A model generated the notes under the pieces. The model searched no databases, had not been told where the DNA came from, and saw only the letters and a program-made list of their open reading frames with translations. Positions 8,278 through 15,338 of a stretch of 57,340 bases of DNA are shown piece by piece. Source of the DNA: a virus. The stretch spans positions 1 to 57,340 of the IMG/VR virus record IMGVR_UViG_3300035188_001133, one strand, 5' to 3'. Made by a program: the position numbers and the translations under genes. How positions within the stretch are numbered: the first letter of the stretch is position 1; every line of letters begins with the position of its first letter.

Positions 8278-8934
8278 ATGAGCAGCAACTCCCCCAGACC
8301 TAATACTAGTAAACCCCTAGGCCTAAAAGTGGCTAAGGGTCCAGGTGCGCCTAAGCAGGCAAACCAAGTAACTAATAATAGTGATGGCTGGGCTGCAGTT
8401 GCCAACATTCCTGTTCCTCCTTCCTCTGAAAGTCGAGACTTTAAAAAGCCTTTGGGTTTAAGCCCAGTGCTAGTAAATGGAGCGAAGGTGCCTGCTCAAA
8501 CAGACCCTGAGACGTCTATTGAGCCTGCAGTACGACAGGAGCCTGCTAAGACGGAACATCCTAAGAAGGACCTTGGGGGGCAACCTGCCCCCCAAGGCCT
8601 TTCTTTTACCCCTCAAACGGCTGCAGTAAAAGTAGTCGAGCTCGATTGGTATGGGGCTAAGCTGGTACTTAACTGTTTAAATGTTATTTATCAACCTGCA
8701 AATTTAGCCAGAGGCGGGCAGAAATGGCTAATGCTGGAAATGCCTTTAGACCCTCAAACGAGTAGACCGCCGTGGACTCCACCCGTCGCGGAACTACAAC
8801 AAGATGGTAGAATATCCGTGCCTGAGTTCAAGTGTATTGTCGAAGGCGAAGAGCTGCTATGCCAGATCCTGAACATAGAGCTCTACGATAGAGTTCAGAA
8901 AAAGTATGTGGTAGTCTTTAGAGTGCTTAATTAA
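8278..8934 (+). CDS. Hypothetical protein, 218 aa, disordered N-terminal half
   Basis: The first ~115 residues are rich in Pro, Lys, Ala and Gln and look disordered. The C-terminal ~100 residues look like a compact beta-rich domain. Codon use in the first half, with many CCT, CTA and AAT codons, differs from the previous gene. A perfect hairpin with a pyrimidine tail lies inside the linker-coding part (8571-8607). Function unknown. Confidence 0.6.
   Translation: MSSNSPRPNTSKPLGLKVAKGPGAPKQANQVTNNSDGWAAVANIPVPPSSESRDFKKPLGLSPVLVNGAKVPAQTDPETSIEPAVRQEPAKTEHPKKDLGGQPAPQGLSFTPQTAAVKVVELDWYGAKLVLNCLNVIYQPANLARGGQKWLMLEMPLDPQTSRPPWTPPVAELQQDGRISVPEFKCIVEGEELLCQILNIELYDRVQKKYVVVFRVLN
8571..8607 (+). 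terminator. Terminator-like hairpin inside a coding region
   Basis: A perfect 12-bp inverted repeat (CCTTGGGGGGCA / TGCCCCCCAAGG) with a 3-nt loop is followed by CCTTTCTTTT. This has the form of an intrinsic terminator but sits within the open frame of the 8278-8934 gene. Confidence 0.5.
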
Positions 8935-9013
8935 AACAACATTAGACGCTAAAAAATCTACCGCATAAATTAAATCGTTTGTTTAAAATCTCAAATAACT
9001 TTCTTTAAATACT

Positions 9014-9184
9014 ATGTCAGAATCCGAATTCATCAAAAAAGGCGTTGTGGAGCGCGAGACCGAAGCGCAACCAGTGAAGACTGCCTCTGACGAAGTTTTT
9101 GAAAAAGTCAGAGCATGTACTCCCACTTGTCGCTGTAATTGTAAGGCAAAGCAAAAAGGAGCTGCTAATGAAGATAGTAAATAA
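9014..9184 (+). CDS. Small Cys-rich hypothetical protein, 56 aa
   Basis: The frame ATG to TAA lies in the gap after the 218-aa gene and overlaps the next start by 17 bases. The C-terminus has four cysteines in a short stretch (CTPTCRCNC), which suggests metal binding or a disulfide. There is no clear Shine-Dalgarno site, so support is mainly the open frame and the tight overlap with the next gene. Confidence 0.4.
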   Translation: MSESEFIKKGVVERETEAQPVKTASDEVFEKVRACTPTCRCNCKAKQKGAANEDSK

Positions 9185-9506
9185 CATTCAAGAGGCAATT
9201 CCGGTATTGGTAGTATCTGTGATGAACAGCGATCTACCGATGGTCAATGCCTTGTTGGATAAGTTTCCAAAGCTAATTGAGTTGCGGGATAAGAGGGGTC
9301 GCACTCTTCTTATGATGGCTGCGTACCTTGGCGACCCCAGCATCATTAACTACCTGGTATCCTTCTTCATCATCGCCAACCCCAAACTAGATCCTAACGT
9401 AGAGGATGAAGACGGGCTAAATGCCCATGACTGGGCGGTACTGGGTGGCAATGAATTCGGCCGCAGTCTATTGATGAAGGTCATGGACTCAGAGGATGAA
9501 CAGTAA
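9168..9506 (+). CDS. Ankyrin-repeat-like small protein, 112 aa
   Basis: The ATG at 9168 follows AAGGAG by 7 bases and is preferred over an upstream in-frame ATG. Residues ~35-60 read as one ankyrin repeat (DKRGRTLLMMAAYLGD) and residues ~75-95 as a partial second (DGLNAHDWAVLGGN). A leading helix pair may be a degenerate capping repeat. Ankyrin repeats bind proteins, so a partner-binding role is likely. The stop overlaps the portal start by one base, placing it in the portal operon. Confidence 0.65.
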   Translation: MKIVNNIQEAIPVLVVSVMNSDLPMVNALLDKFPKLIELRDKRGRTLLMMAAYLGDPSIINYLVSFFIIANPKLDPNVEDEDGLNAHDWAVLGGNEFGRSLLMKVMDSEDEQ

Positions 9507-11368
9507 TGCCTGATTTTTCGTCGTCGTCCGTTCAAATGTCTGGAAGAAGGCAGCTAGCGCATGCCGAGCATGCTCCTAGCCCGTTTTTGGACTACGCATC
9601 TCTGCACCTGCCTACCAATCTAAACGAGGCATTTGAGATTGCGGAAACCATGTACTACAGCAACCGTACTTTTGCGCAAGCTGTAGAGTATGTGGTCAGC
9701 TACTTCACAGGCACGGACATAAACATTGTTTCGGATGACGAGGAAAAGGCCAATCAGTACAAGAAGTTTTTAGTTGAAAAACTGGACTTGAAGACGTTGC
9801 TGTTCATGATAGGCCGAGACGTAAAGGTCTACGGAAACAGCTGCGTATCCGTCCTGGCGCCTTTCAAGAGATTCCTTACTTGCAATAGTTGCGGTGCCAG
9901 CAGACCGATTCAAACCCTGGATTACAAGTTTACCATCAACCACGGGTTTAATTTCCAGTGCCCAAGCTGCGGCAAGAACAGCAGCTGCATGAATCCGGAC
10001 GATCGGCCTACGCTACAGGAGAACGAGATCTACATCAAGCGCTGGCCAATCAAGCAGATGCGCATTGTAGCTCACCAGTACGGCGGAAAGCCAGACTATT
10101 TCTACGAAGTGCCTCCGCAAGACGTACAGCAGATACAGGCAGGAAACAAGAAGTACCTGGAGAGCGTACCTTGGGGCCTAGTGCAATCTGTGCGTTCAGG
10201 AACGTTGTTTCAATTCAGCGATAACATGGTGCACCACTTCTCGTTGGGCAATCTCAGCGACATCAAGATGGGCAATTGGGGGCTGCCTCCTGTCATCGCA
10301 GGATTCCGTGATGCCTATCTTGCGCAGATCCTGAAGAGAAACAACGAAAGCATCGCATTGGATCACATGCTTCCAATTAGAATGGTTACGCCTGCTTCCG
10401 TAGGTGTTGGCGGGGACTTCATGAAGTCCGTCAACATAGGAAGCTTCGGCCAACAGGTAATGCGTTCAGTAGAACGAGCCAGAAAAGATCCAACTGGCTG
10501 GCAGTGGATGCCGCTCCCGGTCAACTATCAGCTGCTGGGAGGAGAGGGCAAGGCATTTGTAGTTCCAGAGCTGCTGGAACAAGCCCAGGCCGACTTCCTC
10601 AACGGGCTAGGAGTGCCGGTCGAGCTGTATAGAAAGACTCTAAGTGCTCAGGCTGCTCCGTTTGCTGCAAGACTATTCGAAGCAGGAGAAACTCACTTCC
10701 TGCACGGGCTACAGACTACGCTTACGTGGCTGGTAGATCGCATCAGCGCTATCCTCAACTGGATTCCGTGCGAAGTAGCTCTCACCAGACCTACCCATGC
10801 GGACGACATCGAGCGCCGTATGCTCATGTTGCAGATGATGATGCAGGGTGTGGCCGCAGAGCAGGATGTACTTACGCTCTTTGGTCTCGACTGGAAGGAT
10901 ACCTTCAAGAAGCGCCAGTCCGAGCAGGAATTCAAGATGCGCTCCGAGAAGGAGTACATGGACAAGATGCGCAAGGCGGAGGAGAACGAGCAGATTATGT
11001 CGGCTCCTCCAGGTGCAATGATCGCAGGTCCCGGTGCTCCTATGGGAGCAGGGGCCATACCTGGAGGTCCAAGCCTTGGAGGTGCTCCCGGAGCTCCGCC
11101 AATGCCAATCAATGGAGTTGCCGGCCCCATGGCAGCAGGTCCAAGCAAAGATCTGGACAGCTTCTTTGCCGATGCTCAGGCCAGAGTCAATGAGATCATG
11201 GCAACTGCCCCCTTGGGTTCTCCGCAACGCAGGCAGATCCTGGATCAGATCAAGGGTCAGGATCCCAATATGCATGCCGTGGTCAAGAGCATGCTGGATC
11301 AGATCACTCAGCAAGCCGAGAACCAAGGCAAAGATCAGTTGCGGCAGCCAGCGCCTCCTCCGCAATAA
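9506..11368 (+). CDS. Portal protein
   Basis: The 620-residue protein has the features of phage portal proteins. An alpha-helical N-terminus precedes a mixed core. A long helix-rich region around residues 370-430 (LNGLGVPVELYRKTL followed by an AGETHFLHGL helix) resembles portal stem/wing sequences. The tail is Gly/Ala/Pro/Met-rich with a Gln-rich end. An insertion with two CxxC pairs (CNSCG and CPSCG, about residues 131-157) looks like a zinc ribbon, which is unusual for portals. The portal is the dodecameric ring at the capsid vertex through which DNA is packaged and ejected. No terminase or capsid gene is visible nearby. Confidence 0.75.
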   Translation: MPDFSSSSVQMSGRRQLAHAEHAPSPFLDYASLHLPTNLNEAFEIAETMYYSNRTFAQAVEYVVSYFTGTDINIVSDDEEKANQYKKFLVEKLDLKTLLFMIGRDVKVYGNSCVSVLAPFKRFLTCNSCGASRPIQTLDYKFTINHGFNFQCPSCGKNSSCMNPDDRPTLQENEIYIKRWPIKQMRIVAHQYGGKPDYFYEVPPQDVQQIQAGNKKYLESVPWGLVQSVRSGTLFQFSDNMVHHFSLGNLSDIKMGNWGLPPVIAGFRDAYLAQILKRNNESIALDHMLPIRMVTPASVGVGGDFMKSVNIGSFGQQVMRSVERARKDPTGWQWMPLPVNYQLLGGEGKAFVVPELLEQAQADFLNGLGVPVELYRKTLSAQAAPFAARLFEAGETHFLHGLQTTLTWLVDRISAILNWIPCEVALTRPTHADDIERRMLMLQMMMQGVAAEQDVLTLFGLDWKDTFKKRQSEQEFKMRSEKEYMDKMRKAEENEQIMSAPPGAMIAGPGAPMGAGAIPGGPSLGGAPGAPPMPINGVAGPMAAGPSKDLDSFFADAQARVNEIMATAPLGSPQRRQILDQIKGQDPNMHAVVKSMLDQITQQAENQGKDQLRQPAPPPQ

Positions 11369-11390
11369 CCAATACAATCAAAAGAACCTT

Positions 11391-11416
11391 CAACCCGGAG
11401 CAATCCGGGTTGTTTG
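11391..11416 (+). terminator. Terminator-like hairpin after the portal gene
   Basis: A perfect 8-bp stem (CAACCCGG / CCGGGTTG) with a 6-nt loop is followed by TTTGT, 23 bases after the portal stop codon. Confidence 0.7.
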
Positions 11417-11437
11417 TCAATAGACGAGGACATAAAC

Positions 11438-11809
11438 ATGAACTGCAGGAATCGAAAGCTTCGTTCTCACTTCATAAACGGAGACGAGTATCGCTCAAAG
11501 AAAGATAATCGAGGAGTACAAGTATATACCGACTCCACTACAGGAAATACAATTATTACTGCGATGCTGCATGATAACCACATAGTGTCAAGAATAAGTA
11601 AACCGAACGGAGAGCAGGAGTTCCGTATAAACTATGCAGGCTGGAATACTATCACTACGACAATAGCCATAAATGCATGCATTCCTGGAGGATGGAGGTT
11701 AAGTAGAGGCCAGTTAATTACTCCTAAAGGCATGTCCATAAAGGTTCCCATGACTGGATGGGTCCTATTGGAGGAGCCTGCGGATAGGTACCTAAAAGAG
11801 TGGGTTTAA
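11438..11809 (+). CDS. Hypothetical protein, 123 aa
   Basis: The ATG at 11438 follows a GAGGA site by about 7 bases. An upstream in-frame TTG lies inside the terminator hairpin and is rejected. The protein is beta-rich, with many Thr, Ile and Asn residues, and has no recognised domain. A phage promoter-like element begins immediately after its stop codon. Confidence 0.65.
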   Translation: MNCRNRKLRSHFINGDEYRSKKDNRGVQVYTDSTTGNTIITAMLHDNHIVSRISKPNGEQEFRINYAGWNTITTTIAINACIPGGWRLSRGQLITPKGMSIKVPMTGWVLLEEPADRYLKEWV

Positions 11810-11851
11810 GGGCTAAAAATAGGCCTGTTTTGAGGTATATATACTTAGAGG
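11810..11851 (+). promoter_or_regulatory. Phage promoter-like element, copy 1
   Basis: First of four 42-bp elements that align without gaps. The shared parts are CTAAA followed by a TAGGCCT-like block, then TTTTG, then TATATATA near the 3' end, then AGAGG. Positions 11810-11851 match copies at 12106, 12165 and 12863. No open frame follows before a terminator at 12051, so this copy appears to drive a small RNA. I infer promoter function from repetition, strict spacing and position. Confidence 0.65.
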
Positions 11852-12081
11852 CCTTGTAGGTCTTCAACAAGCCCAGAAAGGTAAATGCATCCTGTTGATG
11901 CGTTGGGCCCTTTCCTACTACCCTAGATCTGCCTATGGGGTAGGTGACAAAAATTTTGAAGGAACACCGGAATCCCACCGGTACGGGAACGGTACCCCGT
12001 GGCAGGTATCCCGAAATGGGTAAGGGTGGCTACCCGCAAACAGCCAAAAGAAGATTGGTTATACACAACCAATCTTTTTTT
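11848..12081 (+). ncRNA. Candidate small non-coding RNA between a phage promoter and a terminator
   Basis: About 230 bases lie between promoter copy 1 and a strong terminator without a protein gene of useful length. The RNA would contain several hairpins, including one near the 5' end (GGCCTTGT with AACAAGCC) and GC-rich stems around 11980-12030. A 13-codon frame preceded by AAAGG starts at 11884 and could be a leader peptide. Its function is unknown. Confidence 0.5.
12051..12081 (+). terminator. Strong intrinsic terminator
   Basis: A perfect 10-bp stem (AAGATTGGTT / AACCAATCTT) with a 6-nt loop runs into seven Ts and then TAGCTA. It ends the candidate small RNA. Confidence 0.92.
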
Positions 12082-12105
12082 AGCTAATAAAGATCCCCTA
12101 AATAG

Positions 12106-12147
12106 GGCCTAAAAATACCCCTTTTTTGCGTTATATATACTTGCAGG
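12106..12147 (+). promoter_or_regulatory. Phage promoter-like element, copy 2
   Basis: Second 42-bp copy, with CTAAAAATA, then TTTTTTG, then TATATATAC. It lies 59 bases upstream of copy 3, making a tandem pair before the 12274 gene. Its TAGGCCT block is replaced by TACCCCT, so it is the most diverged copy. Confidence 0.55.
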
Positions 12148-12164
12148 CTGCAATTGGCCTTATA

Positions 12165-12206
12165 GGGCTAAAGGTAGGCCTGTTTTGGGGTATATATAAA
12201 TAGAGG
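12165..12206 (+). promoter_or_regulatory. Phage promoter-like element, copy 3
   Basis: Third 42-bp copy. The TATATATA block at 12191-12198 places a likely transcription start near 12203-12206. That is exactly where the leader stem of the next gene begins. Confidence 0.65.
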
Positions 12207-12257
12207 GTTTATAGGTATTCCAACTATGTTGTTGGAATGCCGTAACAATATAGACCC
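12205..12257 (+). promoter_or_regulatory. Structured 5' leader RNA, copy 1
   Basis: The predicted transcript begins with an outer stem GGGTTTATA (12205-12213) pairing with TATAGACCC (12249-12257). It encloses a hairpin ATTCCAAC-TATGTT-GTTGGAAT (12217-12238). A second copy at 12903-12955 keeps the structure with compensatory base changes. The stem ends about six bases before the AGAGGA ribosome binding site. It may protect the 5' end of the mRNA or tune translation. Confidence 0.7.
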
Positions 12258-12273
12258 CTGAAAGAGGAAACAA

Positions 12274-12765
12274 ATGAACCTTTTGAAGAACGTCGGTATG
12301 TACGTGGTCGTCCCTTTCATGCTGATCGTCGGCCTGGCCCTCGTCGGCCAGTTCGTCATCGGCACTCCGGCCCCGGTTGCTGCGATTGCGGAGACCGGCG
12401 AAACGTGGTGGAATCCGATCTCCTGGGCCCTGGACGAGTCTGCTGCGCATGCGACGCAGCAGGCCAATGCTGCGCAGGCGAATAGCATCAGCTACAGCCA
12501 GGTGCTGTTCATTCTGGGGGCAGGCGTTAGCGCCCTCGTGGCGATCGGCCTGATCGCTGGCGTCCAGCGTGGACACATCGCCAAGGCGGAGACCAAGGCG
12601 GAGACCAAGGCGAAGACCAAGGCGGAGGACAACGTTCGTACGCCCGATCCGGCACAGAAGCCCTACGTTATTACCGAGGGGAATGTCAGTGTCGAAGTTG
12701 CGACAGCGGACGAGCGAGACGCTGTTCTCGCCGGAGAGCCTGCTCGAAAGGCAGGCAAGAAGTAA
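12274..12765 (+). CDS. Membrane protein of unknown function, 163 aa
   Basis: The ATG follows AGAGGA by 6 bases. The N-terminus holds a hydrophobic segment (residues ~8-32) that reads as a membrane anchor. A second segment lies near residues 70-95 (VLFILGAGVSALVAIGLIAG). A cytoplasmic Lys/Glu/Thr-rich stretch follows, made from short tandem repeats of KAETKAET type. The gene has a dedicated phage promoter, structured leader and terminator, so it is probably expressed strongly. Function unknown. Confidence 0.75.
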   Translation: MNLLKNVGMYVVVPFMLIVGLALVGQFVIGTPAPVAAIAETGETWWNPISWALDESAAHATQQANAAQANSISYSQVLFILGAGVSALVAIGLIAGVQRGHIAKAETKAETKAKTKAEDNVRTPDPAQKPYVITEGNVSVEVATADERDAVLAGEPARKAGKK

Positions 12766-12814
12766 TTCCTCACCGGGTACCCGGTAGGCGTTACCCCTGC
12801 CCGGGTGCCAGGGC

Positions 12815-12848
12815 CCCCTGCCGTCGTATGGCGGCAGGGGTTTTCTTT
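12815..12848 (+). terminator. Strong intrinsic terminator
   Basis: A 9-bp GC stem (CCCCTGCCG / CGGCAGGGG) is followed by TTTTCTTTAGCTAT. It closes the single-gene transcript of the 12274 gene. Confidence 0.9.
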
Positions 12849-12862
12849 AGCTATAGAAGATA

Positions 12863-12904
12863 TGCCTAAAAATAGGCCTCTATTGCGGTATACATATATA
12901 GAGG
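12863..12904 (+). promoter_or_regulatory. Phage promoter-like element, copy 4
   Basis: Fourth 42-bp copy, aligned without gaps to the other three (CTAAAAATAGGCCT, TATTG, GTATACATATATAGAGG). It lies directly upstream of the second structured leader and of the 12972 gene. Confidence 0.65.
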
Positions 12905-12955
12905 ATCTATAGGTATTCCAGCAATGTCGCTGGACCACCTTAACAATATAGATCC
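12903..12955 (+). promoter_or_regulatory. Structured 5' leader RNA, copy 2
   Basis: Outer stem GGATCTATA (12903-12911) with TATAGATCC (12947-12955), enclosing the hairpin TCCAGC-AATGTC-GCTGGA (12917-12934). Compared with copy 1, stem bases differ on both strands so that pairing is kept, while loop and spacing are conserved. This is direct evidence for selection on RNA structure. Confidence 0.75.
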
Positions 12956-12971
12956 ACGAAAGAGGAAACAA

Positions 12972-13634
12972 ATGCGTAACATCAAGAACATCGTTGTCGT
13001 CGGTCTCGCCCTTGTCATCTGCACCTTCGGCCTCACCAAGAGTTGCTCGGCAACTCAGGTTGAGCAGAAGTCCGAACAGCAGATTCAGTCTGAGCTGGTC
13101 GAAAAGCTCAACAAGGACATCGCAGAGGCCAAGAAGACTCTCGCTGAGGCTGACAGCCTCAGCCAGAAGATGGCTACCGCAACGCTCATCTCGAAGTTTG
13201 AAGAGGTGAAGGCCATGCTGATTCAACAGCAGCCTCAGGCTGTCGTGGCCCAGCCCGATACTCGCTCCTACGTCCAAAAGGCTGGACAGGAATTCTCAGA
13301 TCTCGTTCCGGTGTACGCCGGAAACGAGGTGGAGCGTCCTTCCGGCTTCGGCGCCACCTATGCCAAGGCCATGACCAAGGCTGAGGCCGAAGACCCCGCT
13401 GTCGCTGCCGTGAAGGTGGCTGTGGTGGAACGCCTCCAGGAAGCACACACGAAGCAGGTCCTTGACCAGGACGCCCTGCACATCCCCGAGTACAGCCAGC
13501 TGCTGAAGCAGGCTCCTCGGAACGAGGTGGTTCTTGAAACCATCCAGCAGGAACGACTGAAGGATGAGCAGGCGGTCGAGGCCCTGGAGAACCCAGGGTT
13601 CTGGACCACTGTCAAGTGGTGGTGGAAGTCGTAA
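12972..13634 (+). CDS. Membrane-anchored or secreted helical protein, 220 aa
   Basis: The ATG at 12972 lies behind the same GAAAGAGGAAACAA ribosome binding region as the 12274 gene. The N-terminus (IVVVGLALVICTFGL) is a signal peptide or membrane anchor. It is followed by a long, charged, largely alpha-helical region with coiled-coil character (residues 35-90) and another helical segment near 150-195. The C-terminus ends in a Trp/Lys cluster that could touch a membrane. Its twin promoter and leader suggest it works together with the 12274 product. Confidence 0.7.
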   Translation: MRNIKNIVVVGLALVICTFGLTKSCSATQVEQKSEQQIQSELVEKLNKDIAEAKKTLAEADSLSQKMATATLISKFEEVKAMLIQQQPQAVVAQPDTRSYVQKAGQEFSDLVPVYAGNEVERPSGFGATYAKAMTKAEAEDPAVAAVKVAVVERLQEAHTKQVLDQDALHIPEYSQLLKQAPRNEVVLETIQQERLKDEQAVEALENPGFWTTVKWWWKS

Positions 13635-13653
13635 TACGAGCCGGGGTTCCCGG

Positions 13654-13680
13654 GGACCTGAGCAAGTCCTAAAACTGCTC
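13654..13680 (+). repeat. 27-bp intergenic repeat, copy 1 (part of a terminator)
   Basis: This unit recurs with one mismatch at 14122-14148. It contains GAGCA...TGCTC arms and here runs directly into eight Ts, forming the terminator of the 12972 gene. Confidence 0.7.
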
Positions 13681-13688
13681 TTTTTTTT
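13660..13688 (+). terminator. Intrinsic terminator
   Basis: GAGCA pairs with TGCTC across an 11-nt loop and is followed by an eight-T run, then TAGGAGG, which is already the ribosome binding site of the next gene. The short stem suggests incomplete termination and read-through into the kinase gene. Confidence 0.65.
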
Positions 13689-13697
13689 AGGAGGCGC

Positions 13698-14117
13698 ATG
13701 AAAACACTGTACATCATCCGAGGGTTGCCCGGATCTGGCAAGAGCACCCTTGCCCGCAGTTTGTGCGGGCATGACTTCCATGAAGCGGACCAATACTTTA
13801 TGGAGGGAGGGGTCTATAGGTTCGATCCCTCCAAGCTCAAGGAGGCACATGCGTGGTGCCTCGACCAAGTCCGAAAGGACTTGGAGTTTGGCCTAGAGAA
13901 GGTCGGGGTGAGCAATACATTTACCCAGGCCTGGGAACTCCGGCCGTACCAGGAGCTCGCCCTGGAGTTCGGCTATAGCGTATTTATTCTCGCATGCGAG
14001 AACAGCTTCGGGAACATTCACGGCGTTCCCGACGAGGCCATGCTGCGAATGGCGAAACGCTGGGAGCCGATGCAGCCGGACGTACGGCTGGACTGGGAGC
14101 TCAGCAAAAGACCGTGA
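13698..14117 (+). CDS. P-loop kinase, polynucleotide kinase / N4BP2-like (AAA_33)
   Basis: The 139-residue protein opens with a P-loop GLPGSGKST (residues 9-17). A segment VSNTFTQAWELRPY follows, then a late hydrophobic strand. This is the pattern of the small AAA_33 kinases related to T4 polynucleotide kinase and N4BP2. The aspartate in HEADQYF may be the catalytic base. Such enzymes phosphorylate 5' ends of nucleic acids or small substrates. Together with the nearby structured RNAs and tRNA, an RNA repair role is attractive but unproven. AGGAGG precedes the ATG by 4 bases. Confidence 0.7.
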   Translation: MKTLYIIRGLPGSGKSTLARSLCGHDFHEADQYFMEGGVYRFDPSKLKEAHAWCLDQVRKDLEFGLEKVGVSNTFTQAWELRPYQELALEFGYSVFILACENSFGNIHGVPDEAMLRMAKRWEPMQPDVRLDWELSKRP

Positions 14118-14121
14118 ACCT

Positions 14122-14148
14122 GGACCTGAGCAGGTCCTAAAACTGCTC
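14122..14148 (+). repeat. 27-bp intergenic repeat, copy 2
   Basis: Same sequence as 13654-13680 except one base, and again placed directly after a stop codon. GAGCAG pairs with CTGCTC, and TTTTTCCTTTT follows a few bases later, so it is a weaker terminator form. Confidence 0.7.
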
Positions 14149-14245
14149 AAGACGTTTTTCCTTTTGAGACTTAAAGATCTCGCTGCCAGGCTTGCTTAAT
14201 TGCATCCTGGCTGGCTTTGCCACTCAGTGGCAGAAAGGAGTTGTC

Positions 14246-14512
14246 ATGTCTGACAACAACATCGTTATCGTGCAGCCGGAAGCTGCGTCCGTCATCGCTG
14301 GTGCCTTGGCCACCCTCACGGGTGCTACGCAGTACCAGAACACGATGATCTCGGAGGAACTTCACTTGGCGGCCCAGATCGCTGAGCTGAAGAAGACCGA
14401 GACGGTGCTCCAGGCTATGGTTGCGGAGATCGTCCGCAAGCGCCAAGAAATGGAGCGGCGACAGAGCGCACTGACGGCGGCACGTTCTGGCAACGGGTAC
14501 AGGAACTACTGA
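14246..14512 (+). CDS. Hypothetical coiled-coil protein, 88 aa
   Basis: The ATG at 14246 follows AAAGGAG by 6 bases and is preferred over an upstream ATG that lies in structured leader DNA. The N-terminal third is Ala/Val-rich. The rest is one long charged helix with Lys/Arg/Glu heptads. The upstream 120 bases contain several small hairpins, for example GCCACTCAGTGGC just before the binding site. Function unknown. Confidence 0.65.
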   Translation: MSDNNIVIVQPEAASVIAGALATLTGATQYQNTMISEELHLAAQIAELKKTETVLQAMVAEIVRKRQEMERRQSALTAARSGNGYRNY

Positions 14513-14533
14513 CCCGTTGGCGGTGCCTAAGAG

Positions 14534-14562
14534 AGTCAGGGGTAAAACCCTGGCTTTCTTTT
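14534..14562 (+). terminator. Intrinsic terminator
   Basis: AGTCAGGG pairs with CCCTGGCT around a short loop and is followed by TTCTTTTAGGTATC. It ends the 14246-14512 transcript. Confidence 0.8.
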
Positions 14563-14574
14563 AGGTATCAACAG

Positions 14575-14604
14575 TTGACAAGCCTCGATGTCTATGCTTA
14601 TGCT
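14575..14604 (+). promoter_or_regulatory. Sigma-70-like promoter before the phosphoesterase gene
   Basis: A perfect -35 hexamer TTGACA (14575-14580) is followed after 18 bases by TATGCT (14599-14604). It lies directly after a terminator and 35 bases before the phosphoesterase start. Confidence 0.45.
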
Positions 14605-14638
14605 CCGTGCGCTGCACTCCGCAGCCACAGGAGAACAT

Positions 14639-15319
14639 ATGAGCAGAGTCCTGGTAATCGGTGATACGCACGCTCCGGCGATGCATAAAGGCTACATACA
14701 GTTCCTGAAGAACGTAGCCAAGAAGTGGAAGACCGACAAGGTCATACACGTAGGAGACGTGGTGGATCATCATTGCATCAGCTTTCACGACAAGCATCCG
14801 GATAGCCCGGGAGCAAGAGACGAATACACTCAGGCATACAATCAGATTCAAAAGTTGTACAAAGAATTCCCTGATGCCGTGGTTACGGTTGGAAATCACG
14901 ACATGCGAGTCTTGAGATTAAATGCCAAAATGGGTATTCCCAAGATGTATCTGAAGGGATTTAATGAACTATACGCCACCGACAACTGGAAGTGGGTTGA
15001 GCACGTAGAGTTGGATGGAGTGTACTATTACCACGGAGAAGGATGCGGAGGTCAGCATCCTGCATTCAATGCAGCCAAGATGCGCATGCAAAATACGGTC
15101 ATCGGACACTACCATAGCGCCTGCGGCATATGGTACCAGGCCGGACCTACGGCAAAGGTATGGGGAATGAACGTTGGATGCGGCGTGGATCGCAACCACT
15201 GGAGCATGCAGTACGGTGCGGCGTTCCTTAAGAAGCCAATTGTGAGCTGCGGAGTGGTCATCGATGGAGATCCGTTCATAGAGACCATGGATTTAGGCGG
15301 AAATACTCGCGCTAAATAA
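14639..15319 (+). CDS. Calcineurin-like metallophosphoesterase
   Basis: The ATG at 14639 follows AGGAGA by 6 bases. The 226-residue protein has the metal-binding blocks of the family in order: GDTHAP (residues 8-13), GDVVDHH (39-45), GNHDMR (85-90) and a late GHYHS. These residues bind two metal ions and hydrolyse phosphomonoesters or phosphodiesters. Large phages often encode such enzymes for nucleotide or nucleic-acid processing. The substrate cannot be read from sequence. Confidence 0.85.
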   Translation: MSRVLVIGDTHAPAMHKGYIQFLKNVAKKWKTDKVIHVGDVVDHHCISFHDKHPDSPGARDEYTQAYNQIQKLYKEFPDAVVTVGNHDMRVLRLNAKMGIPKMYLKGFNELYATDNWKWVEHVELDGVYYYHGEGCGGQHPAFNAAKMRMQNTVIGHYHSACGIWYQAGPTAKVWGMNVGCGVDRNHWSMQYGAAFLKKPIVSCGVVIDGDPFIETMDLGGNTRAK

Positions 15320-15338
15320 ACAAATAAAGCAGGTTAAC

